Of a DNA stretch of 64,000 nucleotides, positions 17,293 through 24,516 are shown one piece after another. Under the pieces are notes generated by a model. The model had not been told where the DNA came from and made no database searches. It saw nothing but the letters and a program-made list of their open reading frames with translations. This stretch comes from Sorangium aterium (GTDB lineage: Bacteria > Myxococcota_A > Polyangia > Polyangiales > Polyangiaceae). The stretch covers positions 1,116,001 through 1,180,000 of the forward strand of contig NZ_JAQNDK010000001.1 in assembly GCF_028368935.1 (NCBI RefSeq), given 5' to 3'. Each line of letters starts with the position of its first letter. Position 1 is the stretch's first letter. Position numbers and translations under genes: made by a program.

Positions 17293-18933
17293 TCAACGCT
17301 CGGCGACGGGGCTGATGACGGGCCGCTTCCTCGCCGAGAGCGGGTGGGAGGACATCTGGAAATGATCGCCGAGGCCGGCGAGGGTCAAGGTCCGCCCATT
17401 TCGTTCCATCACGCCCTGGAGCTCATGCAGATTGGACATGACCGTGTGATCGACCAGGCGGGCATCCGCGAAGTTGATCTCGATGTTCGCAACCTGCGCG
17501 TGGTTGTCGATCTTCCGCTGGATGCTGAGGTAATTGCTGAAGATGGCGGCGTGCTTGACGCGCAGCACGACCCGCCCGTCCTCGACGCGCTCGTCCACAT
17601 CGGGGCGGAAGACGACGCGCAGCGGCGCGCCGTTCGTGAGGTGAATGAGCAGCTTCACGGCGATGCCGGCCGCGACGCCGACGAGCAGATCGGAGACGAT
17701 GCACATCACAGCCGTGGTGGCGAAGATGACGAGCTGCTCCCTGCCGATGCGGAGCGTCTTCGCGAACTCCTTGGGCGACGCGAGGCGGGTGCCCGTGAAG
17801 GTGAGCATGGCGGCGAGCGCGGCGAGGGGGATCCGGTGGATGAGGCCCGGCGCGAAGGCCACGAAGAGGAGGAGGAAGGTCCCGTGAAAGAAGTTGGACA
17901 ACCGGCTCTTCGCGCCGTAGCCGATGTTCGCGGAGCTGCGAACGATTTCGGAGATCATCGGCAGCCCGCCGAGCAGGCCCGCGATGAGGTTGCCCACGCC
18001 CGTGGCAAGCAGATCCTTGTCGAGGTTGGACCGGCTCTTCGCGGGATCGAGCGAGTCGACGGCCTTCGCGGACAGGAGCGACTCGATGCTGCCCACCAGC
18101 GAGAACATGACGATATATTTGATGGACGCGGGCGTGCCGACGTGGCTGAAGTCCGGGAAGACGATCGCCTGGAGGAGGTTTCCAGGCAGGTTGACGAGGA
18201 AGCTCGGCCCGATCGCGTACGTCGCCTGGGTCGCCGCGAGCGTGTACGTGTGCTCGTGCTCGAGATCGAAGACATAAGCGAGCGGCACGGACAGCGCGAG
18301 CACCAGCATCGGCGCGGGGATCTTCTGCATCCAGCTCGCTCTCTTGGCGAGCAGCGGATAGCCGAAGAGGAGGATCATCGAGAGGACGCCGATCGAGGCG
18401 ATCTCGGGGTTCAGGCGCGACAGGCTGCGCGGGATCTCGAGGATCAGGTGGAGCGGATCTTTCGCCGAAGGCGTGACGCCGACGAGCGTGTGGACCTGCT
18501 TCGAGCAGATGATGATCCCGATGGCCGCCAGCATGCCGTGGACCACCGAGGAGGGGAAAAAGTCGCCGAGCGTGCCCGCGCGCGCCAGGGCGAAGGCGAT
18601 CTGTGTCACCGCGGCGATGGCGATGCAGGCGAGCGCGCGGCGGTAGCCCACGGCGTTGTCCCCACCGCCGAGCTCCTGGACGGCGCCGAGCGCAATGACG
18701 ATGAGGCCCGCGGCGGGCCCCTTGATGGTCAGCGGCGCGCTGCCGAGCCAGGTGGCGACCATGCCACCGACGACGGCGGTGAGCACGCCCGCGATGGGGG
18801 GGAACCCGCTCGCCATGGCGATGCCCAGGCAGAGCGGTAGGGCGATCAAGAAAACGAGGAACCCTGAAACCAGGTCGTTCCTCCATGTGGACGCCGCGGA
18901 CGTCGACGTCCTAGAAATCTTCGGATTGGACAT
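17293..18933 (-). CDS. SulP-family anion (possibly bicarbonate) transporter with STAS domain
   Basis: A 546-residue permease with ~12 membrane spans (WRNDLVSGFLVFLIALPLCL is the standard SulP opening) and a C-terminal STAS-like domain from ~residue 430 (ANIEINFADARLVDHTVM). SulP members carry sulphate, bicarbonate (BicA) or other anions. Its position as first gene of the DAB operon favours bicarbonate, but this is inference. I chose ATG 18933 (MSNPKISR). An in-frame ATG at 18963 would add ten residues, and neither has a strong ribosome site. It is divergent from the ECF sigma gene across 287 bp. Confidence 0.85.
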   Translation of the reverse strand: MSNPKISRTSTSAASTWRNDLVSGFLVFLIALPLCLGIAMASGFPPIAGVLTAVVGGMVATWLGSAPLTIKGPAAGLIVIALGAVQELGGGDNAVGYRRALACIAIAAVTQIAFALARAGTLGDFFPSSVVHGMLAAIGIIICSKQVHTLVGVTPSAKDPLHLILEIPRSLSRLNPEIASIGVLSMILLFGYPLLAKRASWMQKIPAPMLVLALSVPLAYVFDLEHEHTYTLAATQATYAIGPSFLVNLPGNLLQAIVFPDFSHVGTPASIKYIVMFSLVGSIESLLSAKAVDSLDPAKSRSNLDKDLLATGVGNLIAGLLGGLPMISEIVRSSANIGYGAKSRLSNFFHGTFLLLFVAFAPGLIHRIPLAALAAMLTFTGTRLASPKEFAKTLRIGREQLVIFATTAVMCIVSDLLVGVAAGIAVKLLIHLTNGAPLRVVFRPDVDERVEDGRVVLRVKHAAIFSNYLSIQRKIDNHAQVANIEINFADARLVDHTVMSNLHELQGVMERNGRTLTLAGLGDHFQMSSHPLSARKRPVISPVAER

Positions 18934-19220
18934 GCGGTGCTCGCCTTGGAGTTGGGGCACCATGTGGGCCCGCTGTTCGTCAGAACACGGCCCAGGACGG
19001 GACCACTCAGCCCGAGGTTCCCGCTCGGGGTGACAATTTCGTGCGGCGCCCAGGAACCTCGGCGCGGCTCCGTTCCGTCCCAGGGCGGCCGATGCACATT
19101 TCCCCCTCCTCCGGGGCGCCGTCGCTCGCCCCCCCGTGGCGCGAGCGGCGGGCGCTACCGTTCCGTCCATTCCACGCTAGAGTTCCGGCCTTCGACGCTC
19201 TAGATGCTCGAACGGCCCTC

Positions 19221-19808
19221 ATGACCGAATCGCGACCCTCCCTCGGCGAATCGCGTGCGGCGTTCGAGTCGGCGGTGCGCCCGGTGCTCCCCCGGCTCTA
19301 TCGATTCTGCGCCTCGCTCTGCGGCGCGCGAGACCAGGCGGACGATCTTTTCCAGAACGCGTTGCTCAAGGCATACCTGCACGCGGCGTCCTTCGAAGGG
19401 CGCTCGGACCTCGGCGTCTGGCTGTGCGGGATCGCTCGGCACGAGTACCTGGAGGCCTACCGGACCGAGGCGCGGCGCCGCGGCCTGCTCGATCGGCTCG
19501 TCGAGGTGTGCAGCGAGGCGCTCGGCATCCTGCCTCGCGCCGAGGTCTCGAGCCCGGAGGCGGCCGCGATCTTGAACCAGGACACCGGAGTGCTCCTTGC
19601 GTGCCTCCAGGAGCTGCCGGAGGAGTTTCGCACCGTGGTGGTGCTATGCGACATCGAGGAAGTGGGCTATGACAACGTGGCCGAGCTCCTCGGGATCCCC
19701 AAGGGGACGGTGAAGAGCCGCCACGCTCGCGGGCGCGCGCGGCTGCGCGACGCCTACGAGCGTCTGGCGGCGCCGCGTGTCGTCGCGGCGCGGGAGGGTT
19801 CGACATGA
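19221..19808 (+). CDS. ECF RNA polymerase sigma factor
   Basis: A 195-residue extracytoplasmic-function sigma factor. Region 2 (about 20-85) includes DQADDLFQNALLKAYLHAAS, and region 4 (about 125-180) has YDNVAELLGIPKGTVKSRHARGRARLR, a classic helix-turn-helix. Start ATG at 19221; the frame extends upstream but with poor composition. The stop overlaps the next ATG by 4 bp, coupling it to a membrane protein that is probably its regulator. Imperfect CTAGAG/CTCTAG arms (19177-19182, 19198-19203) lie just upstream. Targets unknown. Confidence 0.9.
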   Translation: MTESRPSLGESRAAFESAVRPVLPRLYRFCASLCGARDQADDLFQNALLKAYLHAASFEGRSDLGVWLCGIARHEYLEAYRTEARRRGLLDRLVEVCSEALGILPRAEVSSPEAAAILNQDTGVLLACLQELPEEFRTVVVLCDIEEVGYDNVAELLGIPKGTVKSRHARGRARLRDAYERLAAPRVVAAREGST

Positions 19809-20407
19809 GCGGGCACGACCGCGAACTGCCTCCGATTCCGCAGGATCTCGAGGCGAGCGTGCGGGCCCTGCGCTCGATGACCCCCCCCGATGCGCTCGTC
19901 GAGCGCGCGCTGAGCAAGCTCCCCGAGCGGCCGAAGCGCCCGGCGGCTGCAGAAGGGTCGCAGCGGGCGAGCAGCCTCTGGGGGTGGAAAGCCTTCCTCG
20001 CGGTCCCGGCGCTCGCGGCGCTGGCGAGCGCCGCCTTCGTGGTGGGCGACATGGGCGCAATATCACCGGCGATCGAGCGCTCCGAGGAGCTTGCGATCGC
20101 CTTGCCTGAAGAAGGGGACGCGTGGATGCACCTCGATCTGTGGACCCACGGCCACGCGGACGAGCCGGCGGTGGTCCATCTCGAGGTGCCCGAGCACGTG
20201 CGCGTGAGGTTGCCTGACGGCGAAGGAGGATCGCGGGAGCAGCACTGCCAGCAGGAGCGCTGCTCGCACAGGCTGACGCGCTACCGCGGCGACGCGCCGC
20301 TCAGCGTGGCCGTCGCTCAGCCGGGCCGGTACGAGATCCACGTCCGCCACGAGTCGAACGAGGCGCGCGTGCGCGAGCGCTTCATTCTGATAGCGGCGCG
20401 CGATTGA
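19805..20407 (+). CDS. Membrane-anchored putative anti-sigma partner, copy A
   Basis: A 200-residue protein with an N-terminal cytoplasmic part of ~60 residues, one transmembrane helix (AFLAVPALAALASAAFVV) and a ~110-residue outer domain. This is the layout of a membrane anti-sigma factor, and it is translationally coupled to the ECF gene (ATGA overlap). It lacks the zinc HxxxCxxC motif of ZAS anti-sigmas. The outer domain has EQHCQQERCSH, two cysteines six apart, which could sense redox, and a beta-rich end (GRYEIHVRHES). A second copy lies at 21982-22593. Anti-sigma function is inferred from context. Confidence 0.72.
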   Translation: MSGHDRELPPIPQDLEASVRALRSMTPPDALVERALSKLPERPKRPAAAEGSQRASSLWGWKAFLAVPALAALASAAFVVGDMGAISPAIERSEELAIALPEEGDAWMHLDLWTHGHADEPAVVHLEVPEHVRVRLPDGEGGSREQHCQQERCSHRLTRYRGDAPLSVAVAQPGRYEIHVRHESNEARVRERFILIAARD

Positions 20408-20497
20408 GCCCAGGGGGCGTGAAGACGACCTCCTCTTCGAGGGGTGCTCCTCGCGGGCGCTCGACCGCTTCCGGGTGAGCCTTCCAGGTTGGTAGGA

Positions 20498-20517
20498 AGC
20501 GCCTTGCGGAAGGCGCT
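20498..20517. terminator. Hairpin between convergent genes
   Basis: AGCGCCTT (20498-20505), loop GCGG, AAGGCGCT (20510-20517). It lies between the copy A stop (20407) and the activator stop (20523). Near-perfect extension on both sides. Confidence 0.5.
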
Positions 20518-20522
20518 CCGGT

Positions 20523-21596
20523 TCACCTCTTCGCCGCCTTCTGCTCTCCACGAACACGCACACTTGGCACCCGCACGCGCCCCGCTGCGACGTAGCGTTG
20601 CACCGTCCTCAGGCTGATCCGAAGCCGCGCCGCCGCCTTGATCTTGTCGCCCCCGTCGCGCTCCAGCGCCGCCTCGACGATCTGCTGGATGAGCGACTCC
20701 AATCCGTCGTCGAGGTCGAGCACGAGCGAGGTGCTGGCGCGCGACACGCCCGCGGCGGCTTCTTCGGGCATGACCTGCGAACGGACGCCCTCGGGCAGAT
20801 CGGCCACGCGCACCTGCCGCCCATCCCGGAGCAAGCAGAGCGTCTCCACGACGTTCCGGAGCTCGCGCACGTTGCCAGGCCAGTCGTAACGGAGTAGCAG
20901 CGCCTTGGCCTGCCGGCTGAACCTCGGCGGGCGAACCCCGTGTCGCGCCGAGTGCTGCGCGGTGAACTGATTCAGCAGGGGCGCGATGTCGGCGCGCCGC
21001 TCCCGCAAAGCGGGGACATTGAGCGTGATGCCCTGGATTCGATAGAACAGGTCGGCGCGAAAGCGGCCCGCGCGCACCTCCTGATCGAGCGGTCGCAGCG
21101 TGGCAAACATCAACCGGACATCCGCCTCGATCTTGGTCGCGCCGCCCACGCGCATGTACCGGCGGTTCTCGAGGAATCGCAGGAGCTTCGCCTGCATCGG
21201 CATCGGCATCTCGCCGATCTCATCGAGCAAGAGCGTGCCCCGCTCGGCCGCTTCGACTTTGCCCTTCGCCCGCTCGCTCGCCCCGGTGAACGCGCCGCGC
21301 TCGTGACCGAAGAGCTCGCTTTCAAAGAGCGCGTCGGGGATCGCCGCGCAATTGATGGGCACGAACGGCCCGCGCCGACGCTCCGAAAGCTCGTGCGCGC
21401 GCCTCGCCAGCACCTCCTTGCCGCAGCCGCTCTCGCCGATCAGCGTCAGGGTGACGTCCTTCGCGGCGACGGCGCGGAGGATTTGGTCCGCCTTTTTCAT
21501 GGCGTGGGAGCGCATGATCGGCTCGAATACGACGTCAGGTCGTCGTTTTCGCTCTCGCACGCGAGAAATAGTGAGCGATCTGGTCGCAACCTGCAA
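20523..21596 (-). CDS. Sigma-54-dependent transcriptional activator
   Basis: A bacterial enhancer-binding protein of 357 residues. The AAA+ core has Walker A GESGCGKE (54-61), the sigma-54 contact loop GAFTGA (101-106) and Walker B LLLDEIGE (122-129). A Fis-type helix-turn-helix is at the C-terminus ([20 protein letters not shown]). There is almost no N-terminal sensor domain (first ~25 residues only), so it is regulated by another protein or constitutive. It is divergent from a sequence matching a sigma-54 promoter at 21733-21748, which is a plausible target. Confidence 0.9.
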   Translation of the reverse strand: MQVATRSLTISRVRERKRRPDVVFEPIMRSHAMKKADQILRAVAAKDVTLTLIGESGCGKEVLARRAHELSERRRGPFVPINCAAIPDALFESELFGHERGAFTGASERAKGKVEAAERGTLLLDEIGEMPMPMQAKLLRFLENRRYMRVGGATKIEADVRLMFATLRPLDQEVRAGRFRADLFYRIQGITLNVPALRERRADIAPLLNQFTAQHSARHGVRPPRFSRQAKALLLRYDWPGNVRELRNVVETLCLLRDGRQVRVADLPEGVRSQVMPEEAAAGVSRASTSLVLDLDDGLESLIQQIVEAALERDGGDKIKAAARLRISLRTVQRYVAAGRVRVPSVRVRGEQKAAKR

Positions 21597-21732
21597 GCCC
21601 GACGACGAAAGCGGCTCCAGCGATCCACGTCACCCCTCGACTGGCGAAAGCCGTCGGCTGTCTGGCTTGGAAATGCCGAGAAAGCACGCCGCTTCGAGCG
21701 CTCCAGGCACGGCCCACGGCCAAGCCGTGTTC

Positions 21733-21748
21733 CGGCACGGATTCTGCT
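21733..21748 (+). promoter_or_regulatory. Candidate sigma-54 (-24/-12) promoter
   Basis: CGGCACGGATTCTGCT matches the consensus TGGCACGNNNNTTGCW, with the invariant GG and GC correctly spaced. Only the first base and the first T of TTGC differ. It sits 13 bp before the GTG at 21761, giving an almost leaderless transcript, and a sigma-54 activator gene is divergent alongside. Not tested experimentally. Confidence 0.55.
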
Positions 21749-21760
21749 GTAGCAAATACC

Positions 21761-21985
21761 GTGAACGAAGGTCCCACGACGAACCGCGCGCTCCGCGCCT
21801 GGGTCCAGGCGATCGCCGAACACACGCGGCCAGCACGCATCCGTTGGTGCGACGGCAGCGCGGAGGAGCGGACCCCCGTCGAGCGCGACATGGCGCTCTC
21901 CGGTTCGTTCATCGAGCTGGATCCGCAGACCCCCGAGCGTCTGGCGGCGCCACGCGTCGTCGCGGCGCGCGAGGGTTCGACGTGA
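21761..21985 (+). pseudogene. 5' remnant of GTP-type PEP carboxykinase joined to ECF sigma tail
   Basis: The first ~58 codons read as the N-terminus of GTP-dependent PEP carboxykinase (NRALRAWVQAIAEHTRPARI, then WCDGS and GSFIELDPQ). At 21934 the sequence switches to the 3' end of the ECF sigma gene: from CGAGCGTCTGGCGGCG it matches 19757 onward, giving ERLAAPRVVAAREGST and stop. The result is a 74-codon chimera, too short for any enzyme. The catalytic core of PEPCK is absent. Its GTGA end overlaps the copied partner gene, so it could serve as a translated leader for that gene. Confidence 0.8.
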
Positions 21986-22593
21986 GCGGGCGCGACCACG
22001 ATCTGCCTTCGATTCCCCCGGATCTCGAGGCGAGCGTGCGGGCGCTGCGCTCGATGAACCCATCCGATGCGCTCGTCGAGCGCGCGCTGAGCAAGCTCCC
22101 CGAGGGGTCGGAGCGCCCGGCGGTGACAGGCAGCGCGCGGTCGCAGCGGGCGAGCTGCCCTTGGCGGTGGAGGGCCTTGCTTGCAGCCCCAGCGCTCGCG
22201 GCGCTGGCGACCGCCGTCGTCGTGGCGGGCGACAGGGGCGCGGGATCTCCGGCGATCGAGCGCTTGGAGGAGCGTGCCATCGCCTTGCCTGAGGAAGGGG
22301 ACGCGTGGATGCACCTCGATCTGTGGACCGACCGCCACGCGGACGAGCCGGCGGTGGTTCACCTCGAGGTGCCCGAGCACGTGCGCGTGCGGCTACCTGA
22401 CGGCGACGGTGGAGCGCTGGAGCAGCACTGCCAGCAGCAGCGCTGCTCGCACTGGCTGACGCGCTACCGTCGTGGCGACGCGCCGCTCAGCGTGGCCGTC
22501 GCGCAGCCGGGCCGCTATGAGATCCACGTTCGTCACGAGTCGAACGAGGCGCGCGTACGCGAGCGCTTCGTGCTGATCGCCGCACGCGAGTGA
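21982..22593 (+). CDS. Membrane-anchored putative anti-sigma partner, copy B (duplicate)
   Basis: A 203-residue paralogue of the protein at 19805-20407, about four-fifths identical by eye, with the same cytoplasmic segment, single membrane helix (LLAAPALAALATAVVVAGD), EQHCQQQRCSH pair and C-terminus. It starts with GTG 21982, overlapping the chimeric upstream frame by 4 bp just as copy A overlaps the sigma gene. No complete sigma factor accompanies it. The frame is intact, with no stops, suggesting selection or fairly recent copying. It may cross-talk with the ECF sigma at 19221, or be idle. Confidence 0.7.
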   Translation: MSGRDHDLPSIPPDLEASVRALRSMNPSDALVERALSKLPEGSERPAVTGSARSQRASCPWRWRALLAAPALAALATAVVVAGDRGAGSPAIERLEERAIALPEEGDAWMHLDLWTDRHADEPAVVHLEVPEHVRVRLPDGDGGALEQHCQQQRCSHWLTRYRRGDAPLSVAVAQPGRYEIHVRHESNEARVRERFVLIAARE

Positions 22594-22630
22594 GCCTGGC
22601 TCTACTGCGGGAAGTCGGCCAAGGAAGCGA

Positions 22631-22656
22631 ACCGCCAAGCCGCCAAGGGCGCCAAG
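22631..22656. repeat. CGCCAAG direct repeat
   Basis: CGCCAAG occurs three times, at 22633, 22641 and 22650, between the duplicated partner gene and the PEPCK 3' remnant. Strings of this type recur in intergenic DNA of many high-GC bacteria. Function unknown. Confidence 0.6.
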
Positions 22657-22692
22657 AAAACCGGGGGATACGGCGAAGCGCGGAGCTCTCGT

Positions 22693-22971
22693 CACGGCGT
22701 CTACATCGGTGCGACCATGGCGAGCGAGACGACCGCCGCGGCGACCGGCGCTGTCGGCGTCCTCAGACACGATCCCATGGCGATGCTCGCCTTCTGCGGG
22801 TACAATATGGGCAGTTACTTTGCGCACTGGCTCGCGGTCGACAGCGGCGCGTGGTTGAGCGAAGCCGATGGTGTCCTCGACCTCCTCCGCAAGTTCGCGG
22901 ATCGACTCCCCGCGGCGCCGCTGGCCGAGCACCGGTTGCTCGTCAAGCGACTGCACGATTCGCTGCATTGA
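22693..22971 (+). pseudogene. 3' remnant of GTP-type PEP carboxykinase with internal deletion
   Basis: From [19 protein letters not shown] through [16 protein letters not shown] this matches the late core of GTP-PEPCK (HGVxxGAxMxSExTAAA). Directly after HW the frame jumps to [14 protein letters not shown] and FADRLPA, which is the extreme C-terminus (compare LAVDxxxW in mycobacterial PEPCK). So about 95 residues are missing at ~22833. Together with the 5' piece at 21761 this shows a pckG gene that lost its middle and gained a sigma-partner cassette. An ATG at 22717 could still give an 84-residue product, but not an enzyme. Confidence 0.8.
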
Positions 22972-22989
22972 GCTGAGCTGGGAGAACTC

Positions 22990-23730
22990 GTGGAAAACCG
23001 TATCAAATCTTCGGCGGCGAACGTCTGCCGCGATAGAGACCAGGCCTCCGCAGATGGCCGCGCTGCCGGACCACCGGCAGGTGCCGTCGCGGAAGCGCTG
23101 CGAGCAGGGCGCAGCCCCAGGAATCGCGACTTCGACCGCTTCCTTCCTGATAAGCTGCGCGCCGTCTCCGCTCAGTTCTGGACGCCGATCGAGGTCGCTG
23201 TTCGCACGGCCCAGTGGCTTGACGAGTTCGACGTCCGCACCGTCGTCGATGTCGGGTCGGGCGCCGGCAAGTTCTGCGTGGCGGCGGCGCTGGCGGGACG
23301 CAGCCACTTCACGGGGATCGAACAGCGACCTCGGCTCGTCATGGCGGCGCGCAGCCTCGCGCGGATCTTCGAGATCGAGGACCGCGCTTGTTTCGTCGAA
23401 GCCGCCCTGGGGAGAGCGGAGGTTCCTCGCGCGGACGCCTACTACTTCTTCAACCCGTTCGGCGAGAATCTCTTCGGACGAGAAGAGCACCTCGATGAAG
23501 ACGTCGAGCTGGGCGTCGATCGATACCAGCACGACACTGCGGCCGCCGAAAGGCTCCTGGACGAGGCGCCACTCAACACCTATCTCCTGACGTACAACGG
23601 CTTCGGCGGACGGGTACCGGACAGCTATGACGAAGTCCGCGTCGATCGGGAGCTCCCAAACGTCCTGCGGATGTGGCGAAAGGCGCGCCTTGTGGCGACC
23701 GGTCCGGGTCTAGCGCCGGATGAGCGCTGA
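22990..23730 (+). CDS. Class I SAM-dependent methyltransferase-like protein
   Basis: A 246-residue protein with a Rossmann-type SAM site, VVDVGSGAGKFCVAAAL (about 86-102), and an acidic end of beta-2 (HFTGIEQR). Later YYFFNPFGENLF sits where methyltransferases have their motif IV. The GTG start at 22990 has GGGAGA six bases upstream. The N-terminal ~50 residues are polar and divergent. The substrate is unknown. It is convergent with the Ehr operon and ends at a hairpin. Confidence 0.75.
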   Translation: MENRIKSSAANVCRDRDQASADGRAAGPPAGAVAEALRAGRSPRNRDFDRFLPDKLRAVSAQFWTPIEVAVRTAQWLDEFDVRTVVDVGSGAGKFCVAAALAGRSHFTGIEQRPRLVMAARSLARIFEIEDRACFVEAALGRAEVPRADAYYFFNPFGENLFGREEHLDEDVELGVDRYQHDTAAAERLLDEAPLNTYLLTYNGFGGRVPDSYDEVRVDRELPNVLRMWRKARLVATGPGLAPDER

Positions 23731-23742
23731 TCACCACGACGA

Positions 23743-23770
23743 CGCGTGATGCGCCGTCGCACATCACGCG
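23743..23770. terminator. Hairpin between methyltransferase and Ehr operon ends
   Basis: CGCGTGATG (23743-23751) pairs perfectly with CATCACGCG (23762-23770) around a 10-nt loop. The right arm contains the stop codon of the Ehr small-subunit gene. Suitable as a bidirectional terminator. Confidence 0.55.
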
Positions 23771-24516
23771 ATCCCGAGCAGATCGAGTATCGCGTTTACG
23801 AAGGTGAGCGGGTGCGGGGGACATCCAGGGACGTAGAGTGAAGGGCCAACGCTCTCCAGGAAGCCGCGGTCGACGCCCGCCGCGCCGTCGTAGAGGCCCC
23901 CGGAGATCGCGCAGGCCCCCACGGCGACGACGAACCGCGGCTCGGGCATCGCATCCCAGGCCAGCCGAACCGCCTCCTTCATGTTGCGCGTGAGCGGACC
24001 TGTCAGGACGAGCGCATCCGCGTGCCGCGGAGAAGCTACCCACTCGATCCCGAACCGCTGCACATCGAAGTTGACGTTGGTGACGGCGTTCAGCTCGAGC
24101 TCGCAGGCGTTGCAGCCGCCGGCCGAGACCTGGCGCATCTTCAGAGACCGCCCGAACAACCTCGAGAACGCCGCGGAAGCGCGGACCCGCACCATCTCCT
24201 CTTCGCCCTCTCGAACCGTGAGGTCAACGGGCTCGTTCCCGCCCATCCTGGGCTCCGGCCTGAACTCGATCTTCGTCTCGGGACAGACCTCCGCGCAAGC
24301 GTTGCAGAAGACGCAGCGGCCCAGATCGAGCGCCACCGGAGCCAGCCGGATGGCCTGGGTCGGGCACGCGTCGCGGCACGCGCTGCAATCGGCCGCGCAG
24401 GGGTCGCGGCGGATCGTCGGGCGACCACGAAACCCGGTTGGTACTGCCTTGCGGAGATCCGCGATGGCCTGCGTGCCCTGGGAGGCACGTACACGGAGCG
24501 ACAAAAACATGCTCAT
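23764..24516 (-). CDS. Ehr complex: fused ferredoxin (HyfH/NuoI) and small subunit (HyfI/NuoB)
   Basis: A 250-residue iron-sulphur protein. Residues 40-51 (C40, C44, C47, C51) and 68-78 (C68, C71, C74, C78) form two 4Fe-4S ferredoxin motifs, as in NuoI/HyfH. Residues ~130-250 are a NuoB/HyfI-type small subunit with Cys135, Cys138, Cys202 and Cys232 as ligands of the proximal 4Fe-4S cluster. In hydrogenase-4 and complex I these are normally two separate genes, so this is a fusion. It should pass electrons between a soluble carrier and the large subunit. Last gene of the operon; its ATG overlaps the previous stop by 4 bp. Confidence 0.88.
   Translation of the reverse strand: MSMFLSLRVRASQGTQAIADLRKAVPTGFRGRPTIRRDPCAADCSACRDACPTQAIRLAPVALDLGRCVFCNACAEVCPETKIEFRPEPRMGGNEPVDLTVREGEEEMVRVRASAAFSRLFGRSLKMRQVSAGGCNACELELNAVTNVNFDVQRFGIEWVASPRHADALVLTGPLTRNMKEAVRLAWDAMPEPRFVVAVGACAISGGLYDGAAGVDRGFLESVGPSLYVPGCPPHPLTFVNAILDLLGIA

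Noticed and set aside
14275-18840. A 1521-codon open frame on the plus strand
   Set aside because: It is antisense to dabA and the SulP gene, Arg/Glu-rich with no domain, and exists because GC-rich coding strands lack stops on the opposite strand.
22717-22971. An independent 84-residue gene
   Set aside because: Its sequence is the 3' end of PEP carboxykinase with a deletion; the ATG is internal to the old gene.
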